Shown one piece after another: positions 1 to 10,502 of a DNA stretch of 64,000 nt. Source of the stretch: Diplolepis rosae (Eukaryota; Arthropoda; Insecta; Hymenoptera; Diplolepididae); assembly GCA_030998225.1 (NCBI GenBank), contig JAPYXD010000522.1, positions 5,146,001 through 5,210,000 on the forward strand, read 5' to 3'. Position 1 is the first letter of the stretch. Every line of letters begins with the position of its first letter. Both the position numbers and the translations under genes were made by a program. Under the pieces are notes generated by a model that searched no databases, was not told where the DNA came from, and saw nothing but the letters and a program-made list of their open reading frames with translations.

Positions 1-940
1 ATAATATGATTCGCTCCTTGCTCGGTTTCCCTGCCTCTTCCTCACGCTTCCACAGTAAGAAAAGTTGCCGGTTTTTGCTTAGTTCCTTTATTTCTCACGT
101 CCATGTTTAGAACGTCTTAACAAAAAAATATAAATAGTAGAACTATCTTTCCTCTTTTCTGTTCACTTTTCTAGAATATTGTTTTTTTGTGAAAGCTTTG
201 AAAAATGTAAGAAAAACTGTATATATTTTTAGATAATTATCTTATCTCTATTTCTTAAAATTGCAGACAATTTCGAAGAAAGGTTTGAGAATTATTGATA
301 TTTTCATAGCTCTTACAAATAAATTATTTGCAGAACGAAAAAAAAATTGCCTTAGCCCGGATTCGAACTAATTTCAATTCCACGATAACTGCAGTGTAAC
401 GTCGATTTTGCATGAATTAGTTTTAGAGGACTGGCTGTGGATGCGATAGGATACAGGGTTGAGAGGAGACGTTACACGGTCAATACAGAAACGCCGCAAC
501 AATCAATGGCGTCATGACTCAGCGGTCTGCTCGCCCGCTCTAATAAATCAAATAAATCACATCCCTGGAAGCGAAAATGAATAACAAAGAAAGAGGTGAA
601 AAACAGAGTGAAGTTTCAAGAAAAAAGTTAGATCTGATCTAATATGCACTCTCTTTTAAAAAAATACGTTTCACTACTCTCACGTATATATCACATTTAT
701 TGTTACACCTTTCCTAGAACTAACTTTTTATAACTTCTTTCTTATCCCGTAAATTTTATTATCCTTTATGATTGGAAACTTCAGGTGATGAATATTAAAC
801 CGACACGACACACAACACTTCACTCGGCCCTGGTTGTTTACAATTTCACGCTTCGCTCACCGTCCGACTATGGATACACCATACAAACAGCTTACATAAT
901 CGTCAGAATCTGTGGAAGAAAAATTCTTGGTTATTTCACC
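1..940. other. no supported gene; tRNA-like box B near 350-375
   Basis: AT-rich sequence with short ORFs only. On the minus strand near 350-375 the string GTTCGAATCC matches a tRNA box B, but the T-arm next to it does not pair, so this is at most a worn tRNA-derived SINE fragment. A locally GC-richer patch at about 420-560 has no convincing reading frame. Confidence 0.45.
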
Positions 941-948
941 ATGACTCA

Positions 949-1316
949 GTCACGTGACCGAGTAACCAATATTTTCTTTGTCTACCTAACTTCTTTTGTA
1001 ATTAAAATACTAGCCTGATATTTATTGATATATTTTTTCACATTTATAAATATTTAGGATCAGATAAACCTTCTTTATTGTCTATTATTTAATGTCCCGA
1101 AGTTCAAAATCGATATCTCATTTCGTTTGAAAATGCGACGGGCAAAAAATATTCTCCATACTTTTCCTTCAACATTTTTTCTCGGGCTTCCGAGCAAATA
1201 GGGTAGATAGACGTAATTCATTGTTCTTACTAGAATTCCCCAAAGTTTTAGGGCGGTATTTTAATTACAAAGAAGTTTTTAGACGAAAAAAGTATTGATT
1301 ACTCGGTCACGTGACT
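949..1316. repeat. foldback element M
   Basis: Two arms of about 65 bases face each other at 949-1,011 and 1,252-1,316. Both start with GTCACGTGACCGAGTAA at the outside and end with a TAATTAAAATAC stretch at the inside. The middle is AT-rich and non-coding. The outer CACGTGAC motif recurs near 43,062, 60,635, 60,948 and 61,660, so M probably belongs to a dispersed family. Confidence 0.6.
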
Positions 1317-1942
1317 CAAGTTAGACATGGCCTCAAACCAATATTTCTTATTCTTTGTTCCAGTCACACAAGAGCATTATTTATTATGAAGATTAAGGCA
1401 CGTTTATCTGACTACCTTTTTAATTTTCGTCGAACATTTGCTAGATAATTACTCACTTTTATTGCTATATCAAACGAGAACTTATTATTCTAAATCCCAT
1501 TATTCTGATAAAAATATTTTTCAGCATTTCATAATAATAAACATTCTATGACAAAATGCACTAAACGTTTGTTTTGATTGTTTTTACCACAATAACCTTC
1601 TATTCAGCAGACGAAGGAAAATTCTACACTTGCAAATTTCCGTAAAGAAAAGGCTCTAACACGAAATAAATCGAATTTCAGATTTTAAGGTGGTTTTATC
1701 ATGAAACGAAATCCATGCTAAAAAGCTGAAATTTTTATTATAGCTTCTTTAATTATTTTAGAATACAACTGCAAAGTTTTATGTTGCTTGACCGTCTAGT
1801 TATAGAGAAATAATCAATTGAAGTTTCACTGTTTGGTCATGAATTACTATACCGTCAATGGCAATGACAAGTGAACCCAAGTTTCAAATGAGCATTATAC
1901 TTACAAAATCCATGCTACGTATTCAAAAAACTATACTATATA
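1317..1942. other. intergenic, nothing recognised
   Basis: AT-rich DNA without coding-like frames, inverted repeats or recognisable transposon parts. A short ACTATACTAT run at 1,930-1,950 lies just beyond the 3' end of the small minus-strand ORF. Confidence 0.5.
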
Positions 1943-2122
1943 CTATACTATGCGATTTCCAGTAGGATAGGCCGTGGCTCTCGTACTCGCTTCAGCGCGA
2001 TTTTTGTCAACAATCTTGTCACAGTTTTGCTTAATTCGCTCAATATTTGCTTTCAGCATATTTTCTCTCCTTAATTCTTTTTTCTTTTTGAATCTACCTT
2101 TGTGTCTTACCTCATCAGACAT
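1943..2122 (-). CDS. 59-residue basic ORF, possible exon or transposon fragment
   Basis: A minus-strand ORF runs from an ATG at 2,122 to a stop at 1,943-1,945. The product begins MSDEVRHKGRFKKKKEL, is very basic, and ends AYPTGNRIV. Lys/Arg-rich composition and varied codon use look coding-like compared with the AT-rich noise around it. The ending resembles, from memory, the GRRIVD-type motif that opens the conserved part of Mutator-like transposases in arthropods; this is weak. After the fourth codon the sequence reads GAG|GTAAGA, an excellent splice donor, so the real exon could be only MSDE with the rest intronic. I cannot decide between these readings. No neighbouring exon was found. Confidence 0.35.
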   Translation of the reverse strand: MSDEVRHKGRFKKKKELRRENMLKANIERIKQNCDKIVDKNRAEASTRATAYPTGNRIV

Positions 2123-2513
2123 TTTTACAAACTAATCAAACAACAACAACAACCGTAAAGTAGGTTAGATTTCTGTACATGTGCACTTGAACATGGCAGA
2201 CTAGAGAAGTGGAGAGAGTGCGACGTTGCCACATTGCTTCTTTCAAAAGTCATATGATCGTGAATACGCAAACCGTTGAGAGATATATTTTTGTTAATTT
2301 ATTTATTATTCTCATTTACATCGCGGAACGGTCACAAATGTCAATATTAATTAATTTTAGGATTTTACAACACAAAAGATTCGATGTAAATCAAGAATAT
2401 TCTTTACGCTCTTATATGACTCACTGAGTCGCGATATAACCACCTTAAATGCTATCAATAGTTTTTGAGTTGCTCTGTTATGACGAAACAGAATTTTTTT
2501 TTTCTAAAAAATT

Positions 2514-2720
2514 TAGGGATATGTCATTGACGTAACTTTATTCAATACTTTTTTTCCTTCCCATTTTTAAATTAATAACTCAAATCGATTTTTCATAGCA
2601 GATAAAGGTAAAAGAAAGATCAAGGTATGTTGATCTATTATGGAAAATTCATTTAATTTCTTAATTTAAGAATCGGAAGGATGAAAAGTATTGGATAAAG
2701 TCATGTCAATGACATGCCCT
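2514..2720. repeat. foldback element V
   Basis: Arms of about 60 bases at 2,514-2,575 and 2,660-2,720 are inverted copies with some mismatches. The ends read AGGGATATGTCATTGACG and, reversed, AGGGCATGTCATTGACAT. The centre is non-coding. Size and structure fit a MITE. Confidence 0.6.
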
Positions 2721-2884
2721 CAAGTTATTATTCAACTACAAGGTGAGGCCGTCCTATGGAATTCCCATGTTGAATCGTCTCTTTAATCGCCTGTCTTGTA
2801 AAATTTGCATAAGCTCCGTTAGTGTCTTTTTTCGCGATACGTCATACTCCAAATTTCCCGCAGGGATCGCTAGTTCTGCTTACT

Positions 2885-3720
2885 CTACTTTTTAGCCAAA
2901 ATGTTCTGAACGTGGGGCCACTTTCTGTTTACGGAGATCGAACTCCTCACTACCCAGTGGAAAATTGCCAAGACTAGAAAATTGGGCGACTATTGGATCA
3001 ATACTAGCAGCCAGAGTAAAATAATTGGGCGAATGGCGGCCGCCAATAACGGTAAAAATCTGGGATAATAAATTCCTTGACAAGGCTCAGTTTCTTCGAA
3101 TTGATCCAGGTCTTGGCCGCTATTGGTTGCCAGTCTTCAAGTATTGGTAAAGCATCGGCTGCCAGCACTGGGCTAATATTGGTTATCGAACAACGCAACC
3201 GATGATTCTGAAACCAACATTGAACATTGAAGATTAACGTTTTCATATTAATTTTGTAATAATCACTATTATCTCAACGTTTATATTTCTGCACGAAGGG
3301 AAATATTTTATATTATATTCAATAGTAACATTAATTTTTCCACCATTTTGCGTAGAACAGTTCTATATAAGATATTTAAAGAATTTGAAAATCTTTCTGT
3401 AAACTCAACTAATTAATTTGAAATCTATATAAGATGGTGGACAAATTACTTTCATTATTGAATATAATATAAAATATGTGTTTGTAAAAAAATGATAAGA
3501 CGTAATAAACAAATTACAAAATTGAATAAAATCGTTAATCTTGGCCAAGACATGGACACATTCTGACAAGCCAAAAGTCTTGGAAAGAACGTTATCATCC
3601 CATACCTTCACCAACATTGGCCCAATATTGACGGCAGCTAATGGTCCAATCTTGGAAATTCGACAGCTCATATGTGTCCAATATTTACCCGATCGAAAAT
3701 TTAAGAATTTGGCTAAAAAA
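2885..3720. repeat. repeat W rich in ATTGGC/CCAATATTGG motifs
   Basis: The block contains many short, partly palindromic units related to TTGGCC, CCAATATTGG and GGCAGCCAA, on both strands, at 2,960-3,250 and 3,540-3,680. Ends around 2,890 (TTTTAGCCAAAATG) and 3,710 (TTTGGCTAAAAAAA) are inverted relatives. Translations of both halves show the same Ile-Gly-Pro-Leu style repeats, which is expected from the repeat DNA and not evidence for a protein. It looks like an inverted-repeat element with an internally repeated body. Boundaries are approximate. Confidence 0.45.
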
Positions 3721-3777
3721 AATTTGTTGCAAATATCAACAATGGAATTTTTCTGACATTTTTTCTCACTAAATTCA

Positions 3778-4014
3778 CTAACAGAGAGCGGATGAGCGTA
3801 GTCTGAAGTTGCGCACCGAGGGTAGGCTCGGCTTCCTCATTACAGAGAGCCCCTGAACCGAGCAAACAAACATGCGCGCGCACGCCGGACTCAATTGACG
3901 CCTCATGTCAGGCCGGCACGATTCCTCGTGTCCCCCCTGTTTACCTAACCCCCATTTTTCACTCTTCGATGCGCGGCTCATTTGGTTTTTGACATATGCT
4001 ACGCTGCAATTCAA
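3778..4014. other. GC-richer unexplained patch
   Basis: About 240 bases are clearly less AT-rich than the surroundings and contain alternating GCGCGCGC-like sequence near 3,875 and a C-run near 3,935. A 78-codon frame is open on the minus strand, but its amino acid content is not distinctive. It could be a transposon fragment, an untranslated exon or a conserved non-coding element. Confidence 0.3.
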
Positions 4015-4077
4015 TGTTTTATGGATGCTGTATGAAAATAATAATACATAATAATGTTATTTGATTTGATGTAACTG

Positions 4078-4385
4078 CAGAGCGTGTCAAGAATGTGATT
4101 TTTAACCCTACTTTTAAAGTCTCAACCCTAGGGTTGGAAATCACAGTTTCGACCTGCTCTACAGGTACCGAAAATCGGATTTTCAGAAGAGACGCTATGA
4201 AATAGTATATTGCATTACAAGGGATGAAACACAGCGATCACAACAAGTATGGAGTTTGCTGACCGGCAGCAACACTTGTTGAATCCGTTGTGTTTCGTTT
4301 CGAGTAATGCATATTATTTTTCATAACTATTTTGAGAATTTGATTTGATTATCAAAAGAGGCGCTATGAAAAATTATTTTTTTCC
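4078..4385. repeat. repeat F, copy 1
   Basis: This stretch shares blocks with 32,250-32,490: CGAGTAATGCATATTATTTT, a TTTAAAGT-CTCAACCC block, CTCTACAG, and GCTATGAAAAA. Within copy 1, GCTATGAAA...GCATTAC...AAACACA at about 4,193-4,240 is inverted at about 4,280-4,372, so it is partly foldback. The block order differs between the two copies. Confidence 0.5.
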
Positions 4386-4914
4386 ACTAAATTGACTATA
4401 TTTTTTATACTTTAAAAGTAACAAAAGATTTAGATGGAATGAGAATAAAAATTCTTATTGTGGTACTTGTTATCGACCTTTGGATAGGACTGAAATTGTA
4501 ATAAAATTTATTGACGATTTTATTAATTCCGTACACTTTTCAGTGAAAGCTTCAAATAAAGTTGTCGAAATTCTCATTGACTAGTCATATCTAAAAGTCG
4601 ATGCCAGCGTTAACTTCAATCTGATCAAATTAATAACTTCCTACTAAAATAAACTGTAATTGTATTTTGTATGCTTATAATTGGTTTCGATTATTTCGAT
4701 TATATCAACACTATTTTGAAATTAGAAAACTTTCATGTGTGCCAAAGGCGCAGTGATTTCGTTTTGGTAAACATCATTACTCACTAGACAGCTTTTAAAG
4801 TCTCAGTTATATCCATCACATGATTTCATTTTTATTGTCGATTGATGTAAAAAACTTTTGTGTATTTAGAAAAATAGAGAAAAGTGAGATTCGAGCGGTT
4901 ATTAAACACTTATA

Positions 4915-5652
4915 AAGGGTTTCCCAATAAGGGTGATATGTTTTGAAATTGAAAAAAAAACACTGAATATTCATTCGGAATTGATCGAAATCTTTTTTAT
5001 TATATTGGATATTCTATGCCATTTATGATTTAAACAATATATCGGCCAAATGTCCCCCGAGACTTGAGCCAAAAATGCGCCTCATCAGAAAAGATGATTT
5101 TTTGATGAAAATTGGGATCATTTTCAATTGATTCCAGAGCCCAATCCGCGAACTCCCGACGCAAACGGTGGTCATTAGGCTTCAGTTCTTGGGCCAGAAT
5201 CATCTTATAGGGATGCAGGCCAAGATCCAATCGGAAAATACGCCAGGTAGTCATCCTGGACAGGCCCAATTCCTGAGATCGGCGTGGCACGGACAATTCA
5301 CGGTACGGCGGCTATATTCTGTGTAGAACGTGCGGTACGCATACGATTTTTAGGCTTAGTATCCAATAGAGTAAATTCACTCTCCAACTTATCGATTATT
5401 CGACGAATTGAGAGCGCGGATGGAGCAGAATGACGACCATATTTTGCACGATATGCTCTTTGAACACCGACAAAACTTCTCGAATTTTGATAAAATAATT
5501 GGACAATTTCCAAACGTTGTGGAAGCGTGAAACTACTCATGATTAAATGGCAAACCTTACTGATGACAACTGACAGCAGACGTCAAAAATTTCAGTTCAA
5601 ATCAGCCCGATAGGGACATTCAAAATCATATCACCCCTATTGGGAAACCCTG
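4915..5652 (-). mobile_element. Tc1-like element, internally deleted (BB1)
   Basis: Inverted ends of about 30 bases read AGGGTTTCCCAATAAGGG at the left and the matching CCCCTATTGGGAAACCCT at the right. TA dinucleotides flank both sides (4,913-4,914 and 5,653-5,654), as expected for Tc1/mariner insertion. The 738-bp element keeps the 5' half of a transposase gene on the minus strand and has lost the catalytic C-terminal half. It is inserted in Mar1 and is therefore younger than that copy. Confidence 0.9.
5030..5540 (-). pseudogene. Tc1-like transposase, N-terminal half
   Basis: From 5,540 the frame opens with MSSFTLPQRLEIVQLFYQNS, an insect HTH N-terminus of the DUF4817 type found on IS630/Tc1-like transposases. 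It continues to NIAAVP and a stop, then resumes in another frame with RRSQELGLSRMTTWRIF, LDLGLHPYKM and KIIFSDEAHFWL, which holds the first catalytic Asp. Relatives have roughly ten more residues between the two parts, so a small deletion explains the frame change. The remaining catalytic domain is absent. The pieces are well preserved, which suggests a fairly recent death or mobilisation in trans. Confidence 0.85.
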
Positions 5653-6719
5653 TATTTAAAAGGCTTGATATTGAAAGAGATAAAAACTTAGTTGTACGAA
5701 GTTCATGGTACATCTGCTCCTTTGTTTGCAACTGTTCAAAATTGGGTAAATGAGTTTAAACGTGGCCGTACAACCACAAAAGATGAACATCGTTCGGGAA
5801 GTCCAGCGAAAGTGACTACCTCCGAAATGATTGACAAAATCCACGATATGGTTTTGAGTGATCGACGAATCAAAGTGCGCAAAATAGTTGAGGCCACAGG
5901 CATATCGCCAGGTAGAGTGTTTTCAATTTTGCACGAGAAATTGGGTGTGAAAAAAATCTTGGCAAGAGGGGTGTCGCGTTTGCTCTCAGAGTAGAATAAA
6001 CGCAATCGTATCATCAACTCTGAAGCTATTTGATTGCTTTCCCGTCGCAATCCTGACGAGTTTCTACATTGATACATAACCGTGGACGAAACATGGATAC
6101 ACCACTACACTCCAGAGACATAGGAATAGTCAAAACAGTGGGTTTTTGAAGGCGAACGGGCTCCGAAGAAGGCGAAGATGGTGAAATTGGCCTGCAAGGT
6201 GATAGCCACGGTTTTTGCACGGATGGCACGCGGAATAATCTACACCGATTACTTGGGAAAAAGACATTTGATAACTAGAGTGTACTATGCGTCGTTATTG
6301 CACCGGTTGAGCGAAGAAATCAAGAAAAAATGTCCTCATTTGAAAAAGAAAGATCCTCTTCCATGAAGACAATGCACGGGTGCACAGCTGCGCAGTTTCG
6401 ATGGCGAAAATAATGAAATTAAAATTCGAATTATCACAACATTCACCGAATTTGGCCCCAGAGACTTTTTTTATTTCCAAACTTGAAAAAATAGCTCAGC
6501 GAACAATGATCACGTCGAACAAGGAGATCATCGCCCAAATAGATGCCTATTTTGGGGACCTTTCGAAATCCTACTTTTTGGACGGCTTTAAAAAGTTATA
6601 GAAACGCTCGAAAAAGTGTATAGAGTTAAAACGAGATTCTGTTGAAAAATAAAAAAACATCTACACAAAATAATTTGTTTTTATATCTTTTTCTAAGGAC
6701 TTATTGAACGACCCTCGTA

Positions 6720-7016
6720 TAATTAGACTACGAGTAATAATATATATTTTTAGAAATCTTTAATACACGCTTTTATACTTTACTCTACAGTAAAGTGATT
6801 TATTCTTGAACAATTAATACATTACAAATAATTACAGCGAAACTTAATAATTTCTAACTTGTTCATATGTCCCAACTTTGATCGAAAGTTGAGTAAAATT
6901 ACTCGAACTATTTTTCTCTGTTGAGAATTCTATAAATCGTATAGTGTGAAAAAAATGTTGCAGATGGAATGGATTTGAAAGGAAAGGAAATAATAATTAT
7001 CAATAAAATCATTTAC
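6720..7016. other. no gene seen; intron side of the 7.2-kb exon
   Basis: AT-rich DNA next to the splice donor at 7,015-7,016. If the neighbouring exon is real this is the start of its first coding intron on the minus strand. No further exon was recognised in 1-7,000. Confidence 0.4.
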
Positions 7017-7213
7017 CGAGAGATGCCACCGACGACAGAAATCTCGTCGAGTTCATGACCGCTGTCATAGTGGCAGAGTCTGGTAGCACTTGTGCTGGCC
7101 CCACCCCCGCTGCCACTGCCATCACCCCCTGAAGAATCGGCTCTTCCACCTCCAGTTCTACCGGCGTTGCGGCCCCGAAGCGACTGCACCAGTCGCTTGG
7201 CGCCGGAAGACAT
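7017..7213 (-). CDS. candidate first coding exon of a host gene
   Basis: This is the most gene-like host sequence in the window. The minus-strand ATG at 7,213 is preceded by an in-frame TGA in the upstream sequence. The exon encodes 65 residues plus two bases: a start MSSGAKRLVQSLRGRNAGR, a Gly/Ser-rich linker, and a denser end reading CHYDSGHELDEISVVGG. It ends ATCTCTCG|GTAAAT, a usable donor, so the exon is in phase 2. The local base composition is far more GC-rich than the flanks, as expected for a 5' exon. A different minus-strand frame is open for 151 codons over 7,009-7,464 but shows less distinctive composition. I do not recognise the protein. The remaining exons would lie at lower coordinates, outside the window or not visible. 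Confidence 0.5.
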
Positions 7214-7500
7214 TCCACGAAGGTGATCCAGCCTATTTGATCTCGTTCCCTTTCCTCAAATTGGCTTATCGTCAGCCCGGATAAATTGATCCTTGCAATT
7301 CCCTGATTGTGTTTATGATGAAAAGGGAGTGTCGACGGCAGCACCGAACTCACTGCCGCCACCGGTGTCACCGACCTGTGACTTTGCAACTGCTCGCTCT
7401 CATGACAGCCTGTTGTAGAAGTCCTTTTCTGCTCTAATAATAGAAGCCAAAATTCCCTCTTCAAAAACTGAACTTTACCACCGCGGGTCCAAGTTTAAGC
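7214..7500 (-). other. GC-richer region upstream of candidate exon, possible 5' UTR or promoter
   Basis: The GC-rich patch continues upstream of the ATG at 7,213 to about 7,500 and includes CCGCGG near 7,480. It may be the 5' untranslated part or promoter of the minus-strand gene. No TATA box or initiator was identified with confidence. Confidence 0.3.
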
Positions 7501-8269
7501 AGTTTTTGCTATTTGAATCAAACGAATTTTTACCAGTCACCATGATCAGTTCAAAGGACATTTTCTTACGTCTCTATCTCTTTTGTCTTAGAGGAATTTG
7601 TCTCAGACAATCTTGACGTGAGAATAAAAAAGTTCTTTTTCATTTTTTTTCTTATAATCCAACGTCTATCAACGTTGGCGGTGTAATATAGCAGAAAACA
7701 AAAATCCTGCCGTTACCAGGGAGTTCCTCAACTCATGTTTTTTATTCAAGTCGACAAATAGAGCTCTCCCTCATGCCCTCCTGGAAAATCCACAGGAGCA
7801 ACAAGTGTCTCTGCTCAAATCACTGGTTTCTATGCAGCCAAAATACTCTGCAGACGATTTTCAGTGAGGTCTCTGAAGTTTTCGTAATTTTCGAATCATG
7901 GATTTGTAGAAAGAGATCTGAAACAGAAGTTAAAAGGTGGATTAGAAACTTCGTTTGATTTTATTGTTATTACATGTTTTGCAAAATCTTTAAACGCTGA
8001 ATAAATAAATAATTCTTGGAGCATGAAAAGTTAATAATTTACTACATGAAGCATTTTTTAAACTTCTTTTACCATAAATTATTTTAATAAACATTTTAAA
8101 TATATATGCAAATAAATTAAATATTTTTAAATCACGTGGAGGGCAGTATGGCCGAATAAAAAGTGACTCTTATAGTTTTTTTTAAAACCAAACGTTTTTA
8201 TTTTTTATGAAATTTTTCATTAATAAACAAAAGATATAACTCCTATGAAAAACGTTTATAATGAATAAA
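7501..8269. other. intergenic, nothing recognised
   Basis: AT-rich DNA with short ORFs. No inverted repeats, transposase pieces or RNA genes were recognised. Confidence 0.45.
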
Positions 8270-8334
8270 ACCAGAACCAAAAAGTTATTTTTCACATAAA
8301 ACCAATACCTTCTCATATGATGAGGATGTAAAAA
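8270..8334 (+). repeat. family A, short 3'-end fragment
   Basis: The sequence TTTTTCACATAAAACCAATA followed by CCTTCTCAT, ATGAGGATG and TAAAA matches the constant 3' end of family A (compare 17,975-18,024). Little or nothing of the body is recognisable upstream, so this copy is strongly 5'-truncated. Confidence 0.65.
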
Positions 8335-8924
8335 TAAATAATTTATGTGTAAATTCAGTAGAATAAATCTTAGATCGATCACAATCAGGGGTGGTAGATC
8401 GTTAATAATATTAGAAGTCTCCGAAGAGTAGGAATTCCCCCAGCATATTTGTACCAGACTTGATTAATTGGCGTGCCAATGCATTGATCCGAGAATTCGA
8501 AACATGCTCACTGGGCCAAATAACATCAAACTACAATTAAAATAGACTACAAAAATAAAAGTCTTTTATAAATAATTACTTTAACGTATCGGCTAAAAGT
8601 TGTCACTCATAATTTTAACCAGTCCTTTTTTTTACTAATTACAATCAGTGAGCGATTTTCAACTATAAAGTCATTTGTTTTCTATCATATTTACTGAGAA
8701 AACAGTTAAAATCAACTGATCGTATAGGTAGAAATGATTGATTGATTGAGAATAGTTGAGTAGATTGATTCATTTGAATCTTAAACTGCATGACGAGTCA
8801 TAAATACATAACCTACTTCGTACATTTGAATCAGTCAAAATTGGAATGCCTCAGTCATTGCAAAAAATTTGGAGTAAAATATTAGTAATTTTTTGTCACT
8901 TTTGACTGATTTAAATAGTAAAAA
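8335..8924. other. intergenic, nothing recognised
   Basis: AT-rich sequence with no coding-like frame and no repeat that I could match elsewhere in the window. Confidence 0.4.
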
Positions 8925-9403
8925 ACTAAATAGTAAATAGAATTTTTTCTTACTATCGCTTCTTACCAAGTTTTAAAAAATGATTGAATTTTTATAAGTT
9001 ATGGCTTATTTTTTTGCACAAATAGTCCCTACAACTGCACTGTTCCCAATTTTTGGAATAAGTAAATAATCTTCCAATATAGTTATATGGAAAACAAATT
9101 TTTTTTCAAAGATTTCTTTTAATGATTTCAGCTACTGGAAACTTTACTTTTAAAATTGGAAACAGTGTTTGTAATTAGTTTGTAATGGACATAGAACACC
9201 AATAAAGAGCGATTTCTACATATTTTGGAGAGCAAATCGCAAAGGAATTGTATTCACAGGCTATAATAACATAAATAACAACTTTTTGAAGAAATGAAAC
9301 AAGTATTAAGGTATTATTTATTATTTAAGATATTCAATATAACATTACATATTGATATATAATAAATGTATATAAAAGACAATATATTTGAAATTTTTTA
9401 TTT

Positions 9404-9464
9404 AATTCGAACTGGGGTTCCCACTTTTTATCAGTGGAAGGCTAAACGATTAGACCACCGAGGC
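9404..9464 (-). repeat. tRNA-like sequence, probable SINE head or decayed tRNA
   Basis: Read on the minus strand it starts GCCTCGGTGGTCTAATCG, close to an acceptor 5' half followed by a good box A. It then has a CCAC...GTGG hairpin in the anticodon-arm position and ends CCCCAGTTCGAATT, a box B. The 3' acceptor half does not pair with the 5' half. A tRNA-derived SINE or dead tRNA is more likely than a working gene. Confidence 0.5.
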
Positions 9465-10214
9465 AAGGAAGGATCTGCCAAGGCCTTGGTTATAAATTGG
9501 TAATAAATTTCGACTGTGCTAATCAAAAAAGAAAATTCCGACAACAAGGTACCCAGAAGTGTAAAATCTTTCAAGTGGAATAAAACCTGAAAATATGCTG
9601 GCAAACTTTTGTATAAAGTATAGTTCAATGTCTTACATGAAATAGAAGGTACCATAATTAGTTCCATTAAGGATACGCATGACTTTCTTCACAAAAAAAC
9701 AAAATGTTAAAATTTTTCATTCTCATGAAAACGTACTTCCCCAACAAAGAAAGACTGAATTTCAAATTGTGGCCATCATTCTACTTCATCTATCTTTATA
9801 GTATATGTCAACTGCACTATAAAAATCAATTTCCATACCGATTGAAAAAAGCATTCCTATTTTATGCCATTAAAAAACAAGGAATAACTTATGCTTCCCT
9901 ATCGATTTCTTCAAAAACTGACACTTTTAGATATTTTATTAAACAGAGACTATAAATAAGCTGTAAAATAATTAAAGGGGTCTGCTTAATGTGTTTTTTG
10001 CATTAAAAAACCATCATCGTAATGTGGCTAAGTTCCTCGATTCATTGAATTTATGCCCGCACTCAGAAAAAGTTTCATTCAAATTTAAGAAATCGTTTTT
10101 TTAACTTCATTTCTTCAATTAGAAGTAAAAACACTTTTAGAACAAACATAAATTTATTTGACTCTCATAAATCACGTTTTATCCTTTTTTAAATAAAGAA
10201 ATTATTTTTCTAAC

Positions 10215-10290
10215 ATTATTTAACATGGCAATCAAAAGACCTGGGCTCGAATCCCAGCGCAGTCGAAAGCGTCATTTTTTCCACAGAAAG
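10215..10290 (+). repeat. 3' half of a tRNA-like sequence, probable SINE
   Basis: CTGGGCTCGAATCCCAG at 10,240-10,256 forms a perfect five-base T-arm around the TCGAAT loop, followed by a seven-base tail CGCAGTC. No matching 5' half is present. The sequence to about 10,440, including GACACCTGTCGACAACG, could be the body of a SINE, but I found no second copy here. Confidence 0.45.
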
Positions 10291-10479
10291 ATTTTCAAAT
10301 TCTTTAAATATTGAATTTATTTGCATTATTTGCGATATAAGAGTTTGAAATTGTCTACGAGGACACCTGTCGACAACGTATCCTATCTGATACGCGACTA
10401 GTGATCCTCCGATAATGTAGGCAGTGACAAAAATTTCAAACTCAACTAATTAATTTGAAATTATTTAACATTACTTATT

Positions 10480-10502
10480 TAAAAAAAAAAAAAAAAAAAA
10501 AC
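10480..10502 (+). repeat. poly(A) run
   Basis: An uninterrupted A-run of more than 20 bases follows a TTATTT context. It could be the tail of a plus-strand retroposed sequence whose body is 10,215-10,479, which begins with the tRNA-like T-arm. This would make a SINE of about 270 bases. Confidence 0.35.

Larger units (their letters stand above)
4874..6600 (+). pseudogene. mariner transposase, dead copy
   Basis: The N-terminus reads IEKSEIRAVIKHL at 4,874-4,912 (ATA in place of ATG), then resumes after the insertion with YLKGLILKEIKT, an in-frame TAG at 5,689, and EVHGTSAPLFATVQNWV, the typical mariner helix-turn-helix region. The first catalytic Asp is in TVDETWIHHYTPE near 6,082-6,117, followed by a TAG. 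The second is in FHEDNARVH at about 6,362-6,390, in another frame. The third position, normally Asp in DLAPSDFF, is Glu in NLAPETFF (GAG at 6,461-6,463), and the spacing to the second Asp is 30 rather than 34 residues. Several frameshifts and stops are present. It cannot encode an active enzyme. Confidence 0.85.
4874..6717 (+). mobile_element. mariner element Mar1, interrupted by Tc1-like element
   Basis: A plus-strand mariner of the irritans-like type. The 3' end is clear: AGGACTTATTGAACGACC followed by CTCG at 6,700-6,717, then a TA. The 5' inverted repeat was not found upstream of the worn start codon, so the left boundary given is only the first recognisable codon; the true end probably lies 150-200 bases further left. 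A 738-bp Tc1-like element sits at a TA inside the eighth percent of the ORF (4,915-5,652). Removing it restores the transposase frame across the junction. Confidence 0.8.

Noticed and set aside
7009..7464. 151-codon minus-strand ORF as a gene
   Set aside because: It overlaps the better-supported exon frame, has no distinctive segments, and its length is helped by local GC content. I kept only the 7,017-7,213 exon.
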